Below are positions 7,682-18,168 of a stretch of DNA of 64,000 nucleotides, in pieces. This DNA comes from Thiothrix fructosivorans (GTDB taxonomy: Bacteria > Pseudomonadota > Gammaproteobacteria > Thiotrichales > Thiotrichaceae), in contig NZ_JAFMPM010000005.1 of the NCBI RefSeq assembly GCF_017349355.1, positions 248,001-312,000 of the forward strand, read 5' to 3'. The notes beneath the pieces were generated by a model. That model ran no database searches. It had not been told where the DNA came from and saw only the letters and a list, made by a program, of their open reading frames with translations. Both the position numbers and the translations under genes were made by a program. Within the stretch, counting starts at the first letter, position 1; each line of letters begins with the position of its first letter.

Positions 7682-10606
7682 GTGTCGAAACGTACTTGGA
7701 TGTGGATAGGATTGGGATGCGTAGTTCTTGGCGTATTGCTGTGGAGCTTCCCAGATACTATTGTCGGTTGGATAGTCGGTGTTTTGGATTGGTGGCTCGG
7801 TTTTGACCCCGCACGTCGTGCTAGCGCTGAACAAATGGGTAGAACGATTGGTGGTTTTGTAGCGCCGATTAGTGCGATTGGAGGCGTGTTTACGGTATTG
7901 AATTTCTTTAAATCCCAAAAAGATGAGTCGAAAGATAGCGCCTTTCTGCTTAAGGCTTACTACGAAGCCTTGCATAAATCTTGCGAAAACATTGATTTGG
8001 CTCTGGTTAATGTGCGAATTACGGAATACGCCCGCAATGCTTCTAACAGTATTAATCTGCCCAAAGTCTATCAGGAAATGGATGTCGTCCCCTGCACTGC
8101 AAAACGACATGGTGTGGATGATACAGAGGGTGAGGAAGACGTAGAAGCAACGGGTAATATGCGTTTCCGTGGGCAGGAGCGTAAAGCCTTGATGCAAGCA
8201 AGTGCCGAAGAAGATTATCGGCGCGTGATTGTCTTGGGTGACGCTGGTTCAGGCAAAAGTATGTTCATGGATAATCTGGCGTGGCATATCGCTGGTTCTC
8301 ATATTGGCAAAACGGATAAACGTTTACCCGCTGAATTCAAGCGTCTGCCATTGATGCGCCTGCGTTTACGTTCGGTTGCATGGTGGTGTAAGAAAAATGG
8401 TTTTAGCGATGATACATTGCTGGATGCAATGCAACGTGAGATGCCTTTGCTGATGGGTGATGATGTCGGTAAACAAACATGGCAAGCACTTCAACCGTCG
8501 TTGTTAGCGGAAGGGATTATTCTGCTGGATGGTTTGGATGAAGTCCCTGAAACGGATGGAATGCGTCGGAATATGCTGGATGCAATAGATCGTCTTATTA
8601 GCATATTAGCCCCACAAGCGCGTTTGATTATTACCAGTCGTCCCTATGTGTTTGCAAGTGATGATTGTGCTTATTGGTTGGAGGCATTTCGTTGCCTTGA
8701 GCTTCAAGAAATGACAGATGATCAGGTGGAGAGCTTTGTTAATCATTGGTTTTTGTTGTTGCGTGAGGCAAAACAGCGTACCAAAGAAATGGCTGCAAAA
8801 CAGGCGCATCAGCTTTTTGTCGATTTGTCGGACAGGGAATATTTACTAACACCAGCCCGTCGTCCACTGATTTTGACGTTATTGGCTACGCTGCATTTTG
8901 CATATGAAATTTTGCCGCATTCTCGTGCTGAATTATACCGCGAGGCGATTGCGCTGATGTTAGAGCGCTGGACAATGCGAGCGTATCGAGAAAATGCGGA
9001 TTATCCATTAGAGGATTTTGAGAGAAAAGCCCTGACAGAAACGGAAGGAACGCGGATGGCTGCGTTGCAAGCCGTGGCATGGGATGCTCATAAGAATAAA
9101 ACCTTGCAAATAGCTGATACTGCAATCAGAGGGTTATTTTCAAAACATATTACCCGCAATAATAATCCAGCTAATTTATTGGATTTTATCCGTTTCCGCA
9201 GCGGCATTCTTAAACCGGGGCAGGGCGATAGTTTTGAGTTTTACCACCGTTCTTTTCAAGATTACTTGGTGGCGTTGGCTATTACGGAGATGGATAACTG
9301 GCAGGATGTCATTAATGATTTGTTACGAAAAGAGGGGAAAGATTGGTGGGGTGAAGTATTTTTGTTATTGATCAGTGCGAAGATGTCCGGCACTGATAAG
9401 CCGGGTGCTGTTTCGTTTTTATTGACGTATTACATCTATCCAGAAGTATTGGATTATGCGAATTATCCTGAAGATGAATGGCAGTATTTTTTCCTCGCCG
9501 CTCGTGCCACGGTTGAGCAGAAAAAGCCACTACAAAGCTATGCGAGTCCACAATATGAGAAGCTCAATAAGTGGTTGATACGGCATCTATTGCACTTGGT
9601 TGAAGGCGAATACCAATTGCCTGTGGAGGTGAGGGCTGAAGCAGGGCGTTTATTGGGCGACCTTGGTGATCCCCGTAGTGGTGTTGGTGTTATCCGTGAG
9701 GGTGAGCACAAGGGGCTGCCTGATATTAAATGGGAGTCTATTCCGGCTGGAAAATGCCAGATGGGGTTTGCGGCTGATGATGTTAAACGTTCATGGGATA
9801 AGCATTCAACCCCGCAACATTGGGTTGAAGTGTCTGCTTTTCAGATGAGCCGTTACCCTGTTACTAATGCTCAGTTCGCTTGTTTTGTGGAAGCTGGTGG
9901 CTATGAGAATGAGCGTTACTGGCATACCTGCGAAGCAGCTTATCAGTGGTGGAAAGGTGGAAAAGCAGATTTATCATTGTTGGATGATAATCCCAGTTTG
10001 AAAAAGAATTATGCAGAGGCATTGGCGGAAGAAAAGACACGCCGCCAGCCGTGGTACTGGGAACAACGCAAATGGAATAATGCGAATCATCCTGTCATTG
10101 GCGTGAGTTGGTATGAGGCATTGGCATTTTGTGAGTGGCTCAATATCACTAATGTTTATCAAGGTAAAGTGCGTTTACCGACAGAAGCAGAATGGGAATA
10201 TGCGGCTCGTGGTGAGGCAGGTTCGCGTTACGCTTGGGGAGATGAAGCTGATCCTGCGAAAGGTAATTACGAGGATACAGGGTTAGGTAGGACGTCGGCG
10301 GTAGGTTTATTTCCTGCTGGAGGTGCTTTCGAGAAACAACATGCTCAACTGTATGATTTGACAGGTAACGTTTGGGAGTGGACAAGCAGTCAGTGGGGTA
10401 AAAAAAGCGGTTCACCAGATTTCACCTATGATCAGTGGGCTGTTCAGGAAAAACAGCGAAATAACCTGAACGAACATGCCTTGCGAATAATTCGCGGGGG
10501 TTCTTGGGACGATTCTTCCGTCGGCGTGCGGTGCGCGGTTCGTGACTGGCTTCATCCTGACGATCGCGACCCCATTCTGGGTTTTCGGTTGTTGTTAGGT
10601 TGTTGA
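7682..10606 (+). CDS. NACHT NTPase with C-terminal FGE/C-type-lectin domain, DGR target protein
   Basis: A 974-residue protein starting at a GTG with the ribosome site AAAGGAG at 7667-7673. The N terminus has hydrophobic segments at about residues 6-24, 25-41 and 55-76, so membrane anchoring is likely. A NACHT-type NTPase follows, with Walker A GDAGSGKS (186-193) and Walker B LLDGLDEVP (281-289). From about residue 680 to the end is a formylglycine-generating-enzyme/C-type-lectin fold (RYPVTNAQF, HPVIGVSWYEA, RLPTEAEWEYAARG, LYDLTGNVWEW, IRGGSWDD, GFRLLL). The last 37 residues are encoded by the DGR variable repeat; altered codons include residues 943, 944, 946-948, 953, 955-957, 960, 961 and 963-965. 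In DGR targets this fold is a ligand-binding scaffold. I infer a sensor whose diversified lectin face controls the NTPase, as in bacterial conflict or cell-death systems; the ligand is unknown. Confidence 0.93.
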   Translation: MSKRTWMWIGLGCVVLGVLLWSFPDTIVGWIVGVLDWWLGFDPARRASAEQMGRTIGGFVAPISAIGGVFTVLNFFKSQKDESKDSAFLLKAYYEALHKSCENIDLALVNVRITEYARNASNSINLPKVYQEMDVVPCTAKRHGVDDTEGEEDVEATGNMRFRGQERKALMQASAEEDYRRVIVLGDAGSGKSMFMDNLAWHIAGSHIGKTDKRLPAEFKRLPLMRLRLRSVAWWCKKNGFSDDTLLDAMQREMPLLMGDDVGKQTWQALQPSLLAEGIILLDGLDEVPETDGMRRNMLDAIDRLISILAPQARLIITSRPYVFASDDCAYWLEAFRCLELQEMTDDQVESFVNHWFLLLREAKQRTKEMAAKQAHQLFVDLSDREYLLTPARRPLILTLLATLHFAYEILPHSRAELYREAIALMLERWTMRAYRENADYPLEDFERKALTETEGTRMAALQAVAWDAHKNKTLQIADTAIRGLFSKHITRNNNPANLLDFIRFRSGILKPGQGDSFEFYHRSFQDYLVALAITEMDNWQDVINDLLRKEGKDWWGEVFLLLISAKMSGTDKPGAVSFLLTYYIYPEVLDYANYPEDEWQYFFLAARATVEQKKPLQSYASPQYEKLNKWLIRHLLHLVEGEYQLPVEVRAEAGRLLGDLGDPRSGVGVIREGEHKGLPDIKWESIPAGKCQMGFAADDVKRSWDKHSTPQHWVEVSAFQMSRYPVTNAQFACFVEAGGYENERYWHTCEAAYQWWKGGKADLSLLDDNPSLKKNYAEALAEEKTRRQPWYWEQRKWNNANHPVIGVSWYEALAFCEWLNITNVYQGKVRLPTEAEWEYAARGEAGSRYAWGDEADPAKGNYEDTGLGRTSAVGLFPAGGAFEKQHAQLYDLTGNVWEWTSSQWGKKSGSPDFTYDQWAVQEKQRNNLNEHALRIIRGGSWDDSSVGVRCAVRDWLHPDDRDPILGFRLLLGC

Positions 10607-10613
10607 GTTCTCC
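10492..10613 (+). repeat. DGR variable repeat (VR)
   Basis: This is the diversified copy of the template at 7373-7494. It covers the last codons of the NACHT-FGE gene, its stop codon and seven bases beyond. Differences from the template are almost all at template adenines (A to G, T or C, 17 sites in the core), plus T to C at 10525 and a short difference at 10599-10604 around the last two codons. The block 10577-10597 is identical to the template and is the candidate IMH where cDNA integration would begin. Confidence 0.94.
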
Positions 10614-10765
10614 CTGGCTATGCTGGGATGCTGTGGACTGGTATGCTGGTTTCTGATTCCTGTTCTTCTGAATACTAAAACGTTCAGCTTGGCAGGCTGC
10701 TAGAATAAGTGAGATAACGGTGAAGTTACGCAAAGAACGCCGCGTAGCGGCGACGCGCAAAAGTT

Positions 10766-11860
10766 ATGGCAAAGGTATTCGATAATTTGTATCCACAGTT
10801 GCTGGAATTCAGCAATCTTTACGAAGCGTGGCAAAAAGCCGCGAAGGGCAAGCGTGGCTGCCCCGCTGCCGCCAGCTTTGAGATGAACCTTGCCGATGAA
10901 TTGATCCGCCTGCAACGTGAATTGACCGACCAAACATGGCAACCGGGCGAATACTATTCCTTCTACATCCGTGACCCCAAAAAACGGTTGGTATCCGCCG
11001 CGCCGTTCCGTGATCGTGTGGTACATCACGCCCTACATAACATCACCGAAGCCATTTACGACAACACCTTCATAGGCGACTCCTACGCCAACCGCAAGGG
11101 CAAAGGCACACACGCCGCCATCGACAAGGCTCAACGCCTGATGCGTCGCTACCCCTACGTGCTGCAATGCGACCTGCGCCAATTTTTCCCCAGTATCGAC
11201 CACGCGGTGATGGAATCGCTGCTCTACCGCAAAATCACCGACGAAAAAATCCGTTGGCTGATGCGCCAAATTGTCAAAAGCGGGGAAGGCATCCTCACGG
11301 GTGAATACCAGATGGTGTATTTCCCCGGCGATGATCTGTTCGCCGTCAACCGACCGCGTGGGCTGCCTATCGGTAATCTCACCAGCCAATTCTGGGCGAA
11401 TGTCTACCTCAACGAACTTGACCAGTTTGTGAAGCGCGAACTGGGTTGTCGGGGTTATGTCCGTTACGTTGATGATTTTCTGCTGTTTGCCGATAGCAAA
11501 GCGCAATTGTGGCAATGGAAAACCGCTATCCGCGAATTCCTGTTTGGTTTACGCCTTGCGCTGCATGAAAAATCCAGCACGGTTTACCCCATCACCAGTG
11601 GCATTCCGTTTCTCGGTTTCCGTCTTTACACCGATCACCGCCGCCTCAAACGCAAAAATGGGGTGAATTTCCAACGGCGTTTACAGCGTTATTACCGTGA
11701 ATATGCACGGGGTGAATTAAGCCATGAGGATTTGAACCAGCGCATTCAGGGTTGGGTGGCACATGTGAAACGCGCCGATACGTGGGGTTTGCGGCGTAAT
11801 TTGTTTGCCAAATCCGTGCCCGTGCGCAAGGTAACGGGAAGAGGGCGCAAAGTTGCATGA
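10766..11860 (+). CDS. DGR-type reverse transcriptase
   Basis: A 364-residue reverse transcriptase of the group II intron/DGR lineage. Visible motifs are the catalytic aspartate in CDLRQFFPSID (D136), LPIGNLTSQ at 200-208 (the form characteristic of DGR enzymes) and the active-site YVDD at 234-237, followed by LGFRL and a basic C terminus. No maturase or endonuclease domain is present. It would copy the template RNA with errors at adenines, giving cDNA that replaces the variable repeat. A GC-rich hairpin (CGCCGC-GTA-GCGGCG, 10738-10752) sits just before the ATG, where no strong ribosome site is seen, hinting at low or controlled translation. Confidence 0.95.
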   Translation: MAKVFDNLYPQLLEFSNLYEAWQKAAKGKRGCPAAASFEMNLADELIRLQRELTDQTWQPGEYYSFYIRDPKKRLVSAAPFRDRVVHHALHNITEAIYDNTFIGDSYANRKGKGTHAAIDKAQRLMRRYPYVLQCDLRQFFPSIDHAVMESLLYRKITDEKIRWLMRQIVKSGEGILTGEYQMVYFPGDDLFAVNRPRGLPIGNLTSQFWANVYLNELDQFVKRELGCRGYVRYVDDFLLFADSKAQLWQWKTAIREFLFGLRLALHEKSSTVYPITSGIPFLGFRLYTDHRRLKRKNGVNFQRRLQRYYREYARGELSHEDLNQRIQGWVAHVKRADTWGLRRNLFAKSVPVRKVTGRGRKVA

Positions 11861-12189
11861 AAGAATCCCCCTTATTTGCCAAAAGCTACGATTTTATCCG
11901 CTGGCTGATCCCCCAAACCGTCAAGTTCCCCCGCAACCAACGTTTTGTTGTCACCGAACGTCTGCAAACGACGGCGATGGATTTCATGGAATGCCTGTAT
12001 CAGGCAACCGACAAGGCGCAACAAACTACCGCACTCAAACAGGCTGACGTAAAACTCAAACAGCTACGTTTTTACTTACGCCTCAGTCACGACCTAACAC
12101 TCCTAGACACGCGCCGTTTTGAACATGCTAGCCTTTTGTTGGAAGAAGTCGGGCGCTTGTTGGGTGGGTGGTGTAAATCCACTGTATAG
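11857..12189 (+). CDS. avd: Avd-like four-helix-bundle DGR accessory protein
   Basis: A 110-residue, helix-rich basic protein whose ATG overlaps the reverse transcriptase stop (ATGA), indicating coupled translation. Size, helical pattern (FIRWLIPQTVKFPRNQRF ... LQTTAMDFMECLYQA ... KLKQLRFYLRLSHDL ... LLLEEVGRLLGGWCK) and position match Avd and the related four-helix-bundle (23S rRNA intervening sequence) family. Known Avd proteins form basic pentamers that bind the reverse transcriptase and template RNA and are needed for diversification. Here avd lies after the RT gene rather than between target and TR as in the Bordetella phage prototype. Confidence 0.88.
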   Translation: MKESPLFAKSYDFIRWLIPQTVKFPRNQRFVVTERLQTTAMDFMECLYQATDKAQQTTALKQADVKLKQLRFYLRLSHDLTLLDTRRFEHASLLLEEVGRLLGGWCKSTV

Positions 12190-12201
12190 AGTAACTCGCC
12201 A

Positions 12202-12708
12202 ATGCATACCTCATCAGACGAACACTGGATGCGCCACGCCCTAACCCTTGCCCAAAACGCATGGCAACAAGGTGAAGTTCCCGTCGGTGCTGTCATCATT
12301 CGCGACGGCGCAATCCTCGCCGAAGGCTGGAATCAGCCGATCACGTTGCACGACCCTTCCGCCCATGCCGAAATGCTTGCCATGCGTGCCGCCGGTATTG
12401 CTGCCGAAAATTACCGCCTGCCGAATACAACGCTCTACATCACGCTTGAACCGTGCCTAATGTGCGTCGGCGCAATGCTACACGCCCGTATCGAACGTGT
12501 TGTCTTCGGTGCGTATGACCACAAAACTGGCGCGGCTGGCAGTGCGTTCAATCTGCTGCAAGACCCGCGTCATTATCACAAAATCGTGGCAGTGCAAGGT
12601 GGGGTATTGCAGGAAGAATGCGCTGCGTTATTACAGGCATTCTTCCGAGAACGGCGAGCGGCTGCCGCCTTAGCCAAACCAGCGGCGCAGCGTGCGACTC
12701 AGCCATGA
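12202..12708 (+). CDS. tadA: tRNA-specific adenosine deaminase
   Basis: A 168-residue zinc deaminase converting A34 to inosine in tRNA-Arg(ACG). The zinc and catalytic motifs are HAE (residues 55-57) and PCLMC (84-88), with the typical GEVPVGAVIIRDG start. The 3' end overlaps the convergent downstream gene by 39 bases, so the alanine-rich tail (RRAAAALAKPAAQRATQP) is encoded opposite that gene's C terminus. It starts 12 bases after the Avd-like gene and so may be transcribed with the retroelement, but functionally it is housekeeping. Confidence 0.95.
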   Translation: MHTSSDEHWMRHALTLAQNAWQQGEVPVGAVIIRDGAILAEGWNQPITLHDPSAHAEMLAMRAAGIAAENYRLPNTTLYITLEPCLMCVGAMLHARIERVVFGAYDHKTGAAGSAFNLLQDPRHYHKIVAVQGGVLQEECAALLQAFFRERRAAAALAKPAAQRATQP

Positions 12709-14301
12709 ATCGGTTGGTGCTGGCGTAGGGGTGGGTGTCGGCGCAGGCGTAACAGGCGTCGGAGTGGGTGTCGGCGTAACTGGCGTGGGTGTTGGAGTCG
12801 GCGCAGGTGTAACCGCTGTCGGGCTGGAAGCCGTTTGCGTGCCATTCGCGAACTTAATTAATTGCTCCACAATTGCTGCTAAGGGTGAGCCTTGCTGGGT
12901 GGAAGCGGATTTCGCGGCGGTGCGCCACGCACTCGGTACAGCCGTACCCGCCGCCCATGTACCGGTCGCTTGCGCATCATAAGCCGTTTTTGCGCGTAAG
13001 CCCTTGCCCGGTGTCCACAGGAAATCAGGGTGCTTGTTGGTATACCATTCGCCACCGATCACTGTTCCCGCTGCATCCAGCTCCAGATCGTAGTAATAGG
13101 TGACTTTTTGAATCGCGTCTTGTGCCGCGCTGTCGCTTTCACGCTGGCTAGGATTGGTTTCGACCACGTAGGAAACATCCATGCGGATACCGACCATCGA
13201 ATGCGCTTGCGTGCTGCGATACGCCTTGAATTTATCGTTGGTGTACGCCGCTTTGGTGACGGTTGCTCCGGCTAAGGTGCTGGCGTATTGATTACTTTGC
13301 GGATTGAAATAGCGGTATTCGTAAGCGTGGAGCGGCTGATTCCAGACTTCGTAATCGAAGGTCACGTCCAGCACCGTGCTGCGCTTGCTCACGCCAATCT
13401 GGTTCACGATAGCCAAATGCCATGAGCCGGGATTCGTATCGAAGCAATCCGCCGATTTAACGCGCCCCGTGATGGCATCAGCAGCGGGATCTTTGTCATT
13501 GCAACGCCCACCGATAAAGCGTGTCGCACTCGCCGCGTTTGCCCACAGCAACGACGACAATGCTTTAATGTCAGACGGGTAAAACTTGATGGCAACGCCG
13601 CTAGGGGTTTTCAGCGTCACGCTCTTGGTCGGACGCGCCAGCATATACGCAGCGGGTGCCCAGCCGTGACAGATACCCATCCACGTTTCGACCGAACCAT
13701 TGGTGTCGTAATAGGATTTACCTTCCGCCCACATGTTTTTGGTCAGGGATTCATTGGTATCGCCGACCAGCGCATCGTATTTTTCAGACGGGGAAAGCTG
13801 GTTGATTTTGGTGGCATTGCCGCTGGCTAGAATCGTCGCAGCCGGTGCATTACGCACGTAATCAAAATTCTTTTTCCAATCGCTGGATTTAGGGAAATTC
13901 GGGTCGGCATAACGTGCGCCCAAAATTCCTTTATAAATCGCCCAGTAATCGTCTGACCACGGGGATTCCGCCAAGGATTTCTTTTTAAGCCCTGCCGTTT
14001 CCATATCACTGAGCTTGCTGTACGTCAGCGCATCCACGAGGTTAGCGGGTTTATCGTTGGAAGCAATCGCTGCCCGCGTTGAGGCTTCACCACTGCCGGG
14101 TTGTAAGACGTGCATCCGCTGCGTATCGCGTGCGTCAATGTAGTCCAGGCTGTCAATGTCAGCTTGTGAAAACAGCGTCATACCGCGCACGGGGTTGCCT
14201 GCGGCATCCGTTTTTGGCGGTTGACGGTTCATGAAGGTTTTGGGGTCTTGTGCAAAGGCAGCAAGATCAGCATTGATTTGCTGTTCGATTGTGTTAGGCA
14301 T
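12670..14301 (-). CDS. Transglutaminase-elicitor-like protein with Pro/Thr-rich tail
   Basis: A 543-residue protein preceded by a clear AAGGAG ribosome site. Features such as SPWSDDYWAIYKGILGARY (~113-131), LSPSEKYDALVGDT, WMGICHGWAPAAYM (207-220, candidate catalytic C211) and NPGSWHLAIVN (candidate H295) resemble the transglutaminase-elicitor family first known from Phytophthora and also seen in bacteria. A Cys-His-Asp transglutaminase or protease-like activity is an inference. No signal peptide is evident. The C terminus is a low-complexity linker of TPTPTP and TPAP repeats followed by a short basic-aromatic tail (DSWLSRTLRRWFG). Confidence 0.6.
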   Translation of the reverse strand: MPNTIEQQINADLAAFAQDPKTFMNRQPPKTDAAGNPVRGMTLFSQADIDSLDYIDARDTQRMHVLQPGSGEASTRAAIASNDKPANLVDALTYSKLSDMETAGLKKKSLAESPWSDDYWAIYKGILGARYADPNFPKSSDWKKNFDYVRNAPAATILASGNATKINQLSPSEKYDALVGDTNESLTKNMWAEGKSYYDTNGSVETWMGICHGWAPAAYMLARPTKSVTLKTPSGVAIKFYPSDIKALSSLLWANAASATRFIGGRCNDKDPAADAITGRVKSADCFDTNPGSWHLAIVNQIGVSKRSTVLDVTFDYEVWNQPLHAYEYRYFNPQSNQYASTLAGATVTKAAYTNDKFKAYRSTQAHSMVGIRMDVSYVVETNPSQRESDSAAQDAIQKVTYYYDLELDAAGTVIGGEWYTNKHPDFLWTPGKGLRAKTAYDAQATGTWAAGTAVPSAWRTAAKSASTQQGSPLAAIVEQLIKFANGTQTASSPTAVTPAPTPTPTPVTPTPTPTPVTPAPTPTPTPAPTDSWLSRTLRRWFG

Positions 14302-14392
14302 GTAACGTCTCCTTATCCGCCGTCTGGCGGGTTGCCCTGTACTGATGAAGTTCAGCTTAGATGATTATTCGCTTCCCTGACTATAGCCTGTT

Positions 14393-16782
<2,390 letters not shown>

Positions 16783-16795
16783 TCAAAATAGCGGG

Positions 16796-18157
16796 TTAGG
16801 GCGACTTCGTAAAGGGTTTGAAACGCTCTGCTGCCCACGCTAGCTGCAAACTGCGCATAATCAACGGGATATTGAAATGACGCGGATACAGCCAACCTTT
16901 CCCCAAGAACGTGGCAGTGTTCACAACTTCCACAGGTACGACGGGCGGCGTGGGGGGCACGGGCGGTGGCGTGCTAGTTTTCGCCGCCGTTTCAGCGCTA
17001 TCACTCAACGGATTTTTGTCATGCCAGTCACGCGGAATCAGGCTAATGTGCGACCAATGCGCATCCATACGCGGCGCGTCTTCGGCACGCGGCATGTGGT
17101 AAAACGTCGTCGATGCCCACACCACCACGTCTTGCCCCTCAATGTTTTCGCCATTGGCAAAGGTACTCAAGTCTTCGGCACAGCCATTGGTGCTGGGGTT
17201 GTGGGAAGCAAACAACTCGCAGCTTTTTTGCTTGGTAATGTAAATATCGTGCTCAGTGAACGGCTCAAAGCTAGGACCTGCGTCGCGCTGCCCTGATTCC
17301 GGCAATTGGATGTCGTAAGAAATCGGCAGGTTTTTGCTATTCGTCAGTTGTGTATCCAAGATTCGCCATGAACGCAATTGCACAGGGTCAACCGAACGCG
17401 CCGCTTCGGTCGTAAAACGGGTATTGTTGCGTAAGGTTTTACCATCGCTTTGGGTGTAATTAATTTCTTCCACCGCATCATCGTTAGGCGTGCCGCCCAG
17501 CTCAAAGTCGAGTTTCCAAAAGAAATTGTGCAAGTGTGCAATGCCTACTTTGTAGTCGGTCAACGGCCAGCCGTGCGGCATCAGGCTGTTGTAACCGAAC
17601 CGCTGTAATGCGCCCGTCGCGCCCATGCCCGGTTGAATCGTCCCGTCATCGAAAAAACGCCATTCAGGAATGTAGTTATACGAGCCGATCACCGACACGC
17701 TGAACAGGCTGAGGGCATCGCCTTGCTGACGTTCATTGTCCACGCTGTAGGCATCATCGCGGGGTTGCACTTGCTGGCAGAGAATATTTTTGCCGAAATA
17801 ATTCAACAGTTTGCCGCTGATGCATTCTTCGGGCTTTAACGCGCTGATGTATTTATCACCTAAGCCATAATCGGTCACGTCATGAAAGCGTGAGCTATTG
17901 TTGTCGTAGGGGACGTGGATTTGTGCCACTGCTGCTTGATACAACACCATGCGACGCGTGCCGTTGGCGGGGGTGTAATGGATGTGGTGCAAGAGAACGC
18001 CTTCGCGGGCGCGGTGTTCCCAACACATATCCCAGCGGGCTTGGTTGGGTAATGTGGTATCGACGTAATACGCATCGTCACAAAATTCCGCCGCTTGCAA
18101 GCTAGGAATAAAGCCGCTGCAAAGCAGAATAGCGTAAAGGTAATAGCTGATGTTCAT
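16796..18157 (-). CDS. Secreted copper amine oxidase-like protein with altered cofactor site
   Basis: About 453 residues from the ATG at 18157, chosen because it begins a signal peptide (MNISYYLYAILLCSGFIPSLQAAE); a TTG 12 codons upstream is less likely. It resembles the catalytic domain of copper amine oxidases. SVIGSYNYIPEWRF aligns with the topaquinone motif, where the family has Asn-Tyr-Asp/Glu; here the tyrosine is kept but flanked by Ser and Asn. IAHLHNFFWKLDF gives the HxH copper ligands, and FYHMPRAEDAPRMDAHW the third histidine region. The C terminus adds a proline-rich linker and ~45 extra residues. Whether it oxidises amines is uncertain. Confidence 0.7.
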   Translation of the reverse strand: MNISYYLYAILLCSGFIPSLQAAEFCDDAYYVDTTLPNQARWDMCWEHRAREGVLLHHIHYTPANGTRRMVLYQAAVAQIHVPYDNNSSRFHDVTDYGLGDKYISALKPEECISGKLLNYFGKNILCQQVQPRDDAYSVDNERQQGDALSLFSVSVIGSYNYIPEWRFFDDGTIQPGMGATGALQRFGYNSLMPHGWPLTDYKVGIAHLHNFFWKLDFELGGTPNDDAVEEINYTQSDGKTLRNNTRFTTEAARSVDPVQLRSWRILDTQLTNSKNLPISYDIQLPESGQRDAGPSFEPFTEHDIYITKQKSCELFASHNPSTNGCAEDLSTFANGENIEGQDVVVWASTTFYHMPRAEDAPRMDAHWSHISLIPRDWHDKNPLSDSAETAAKTSTPPPVPPTPPVVPVEVVNTATFLGKGWLYPRHFNIPLIMRSLQLAWAAERFKPFTKSP

Positions 18158-18168
18158 GGTAGGGCTGC

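Noticed and set aside
7499-8197. Minus-strand frame of 232 codons over the leader and start of the NACHT gene
   Set aside because: It is antisense to a strongly supported gene, of low-complexity composition and matches no family.
9730-10606. Sulfatase-activating formylglycine-generating enzyme
   Set aside because: The FGE-like domain is fused to NACHT and ends in a DGR variable repeat, so it is a binding scaffold of the C-type-lectin kind; no sulfatase gene is nearby.
10766-11860. Group II intron reverse transcriptase or retron
   Set aside because: No maturase or endonuclease domain or intron ends are present, and the TR/VR pair plus Avd point to a DGR.
12692-12982. Plus-strand frame rich in GVGVGAGV
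   Set aside because: It is the antisense of the TP-repeat linker of the minus-strand gene and has no other support.
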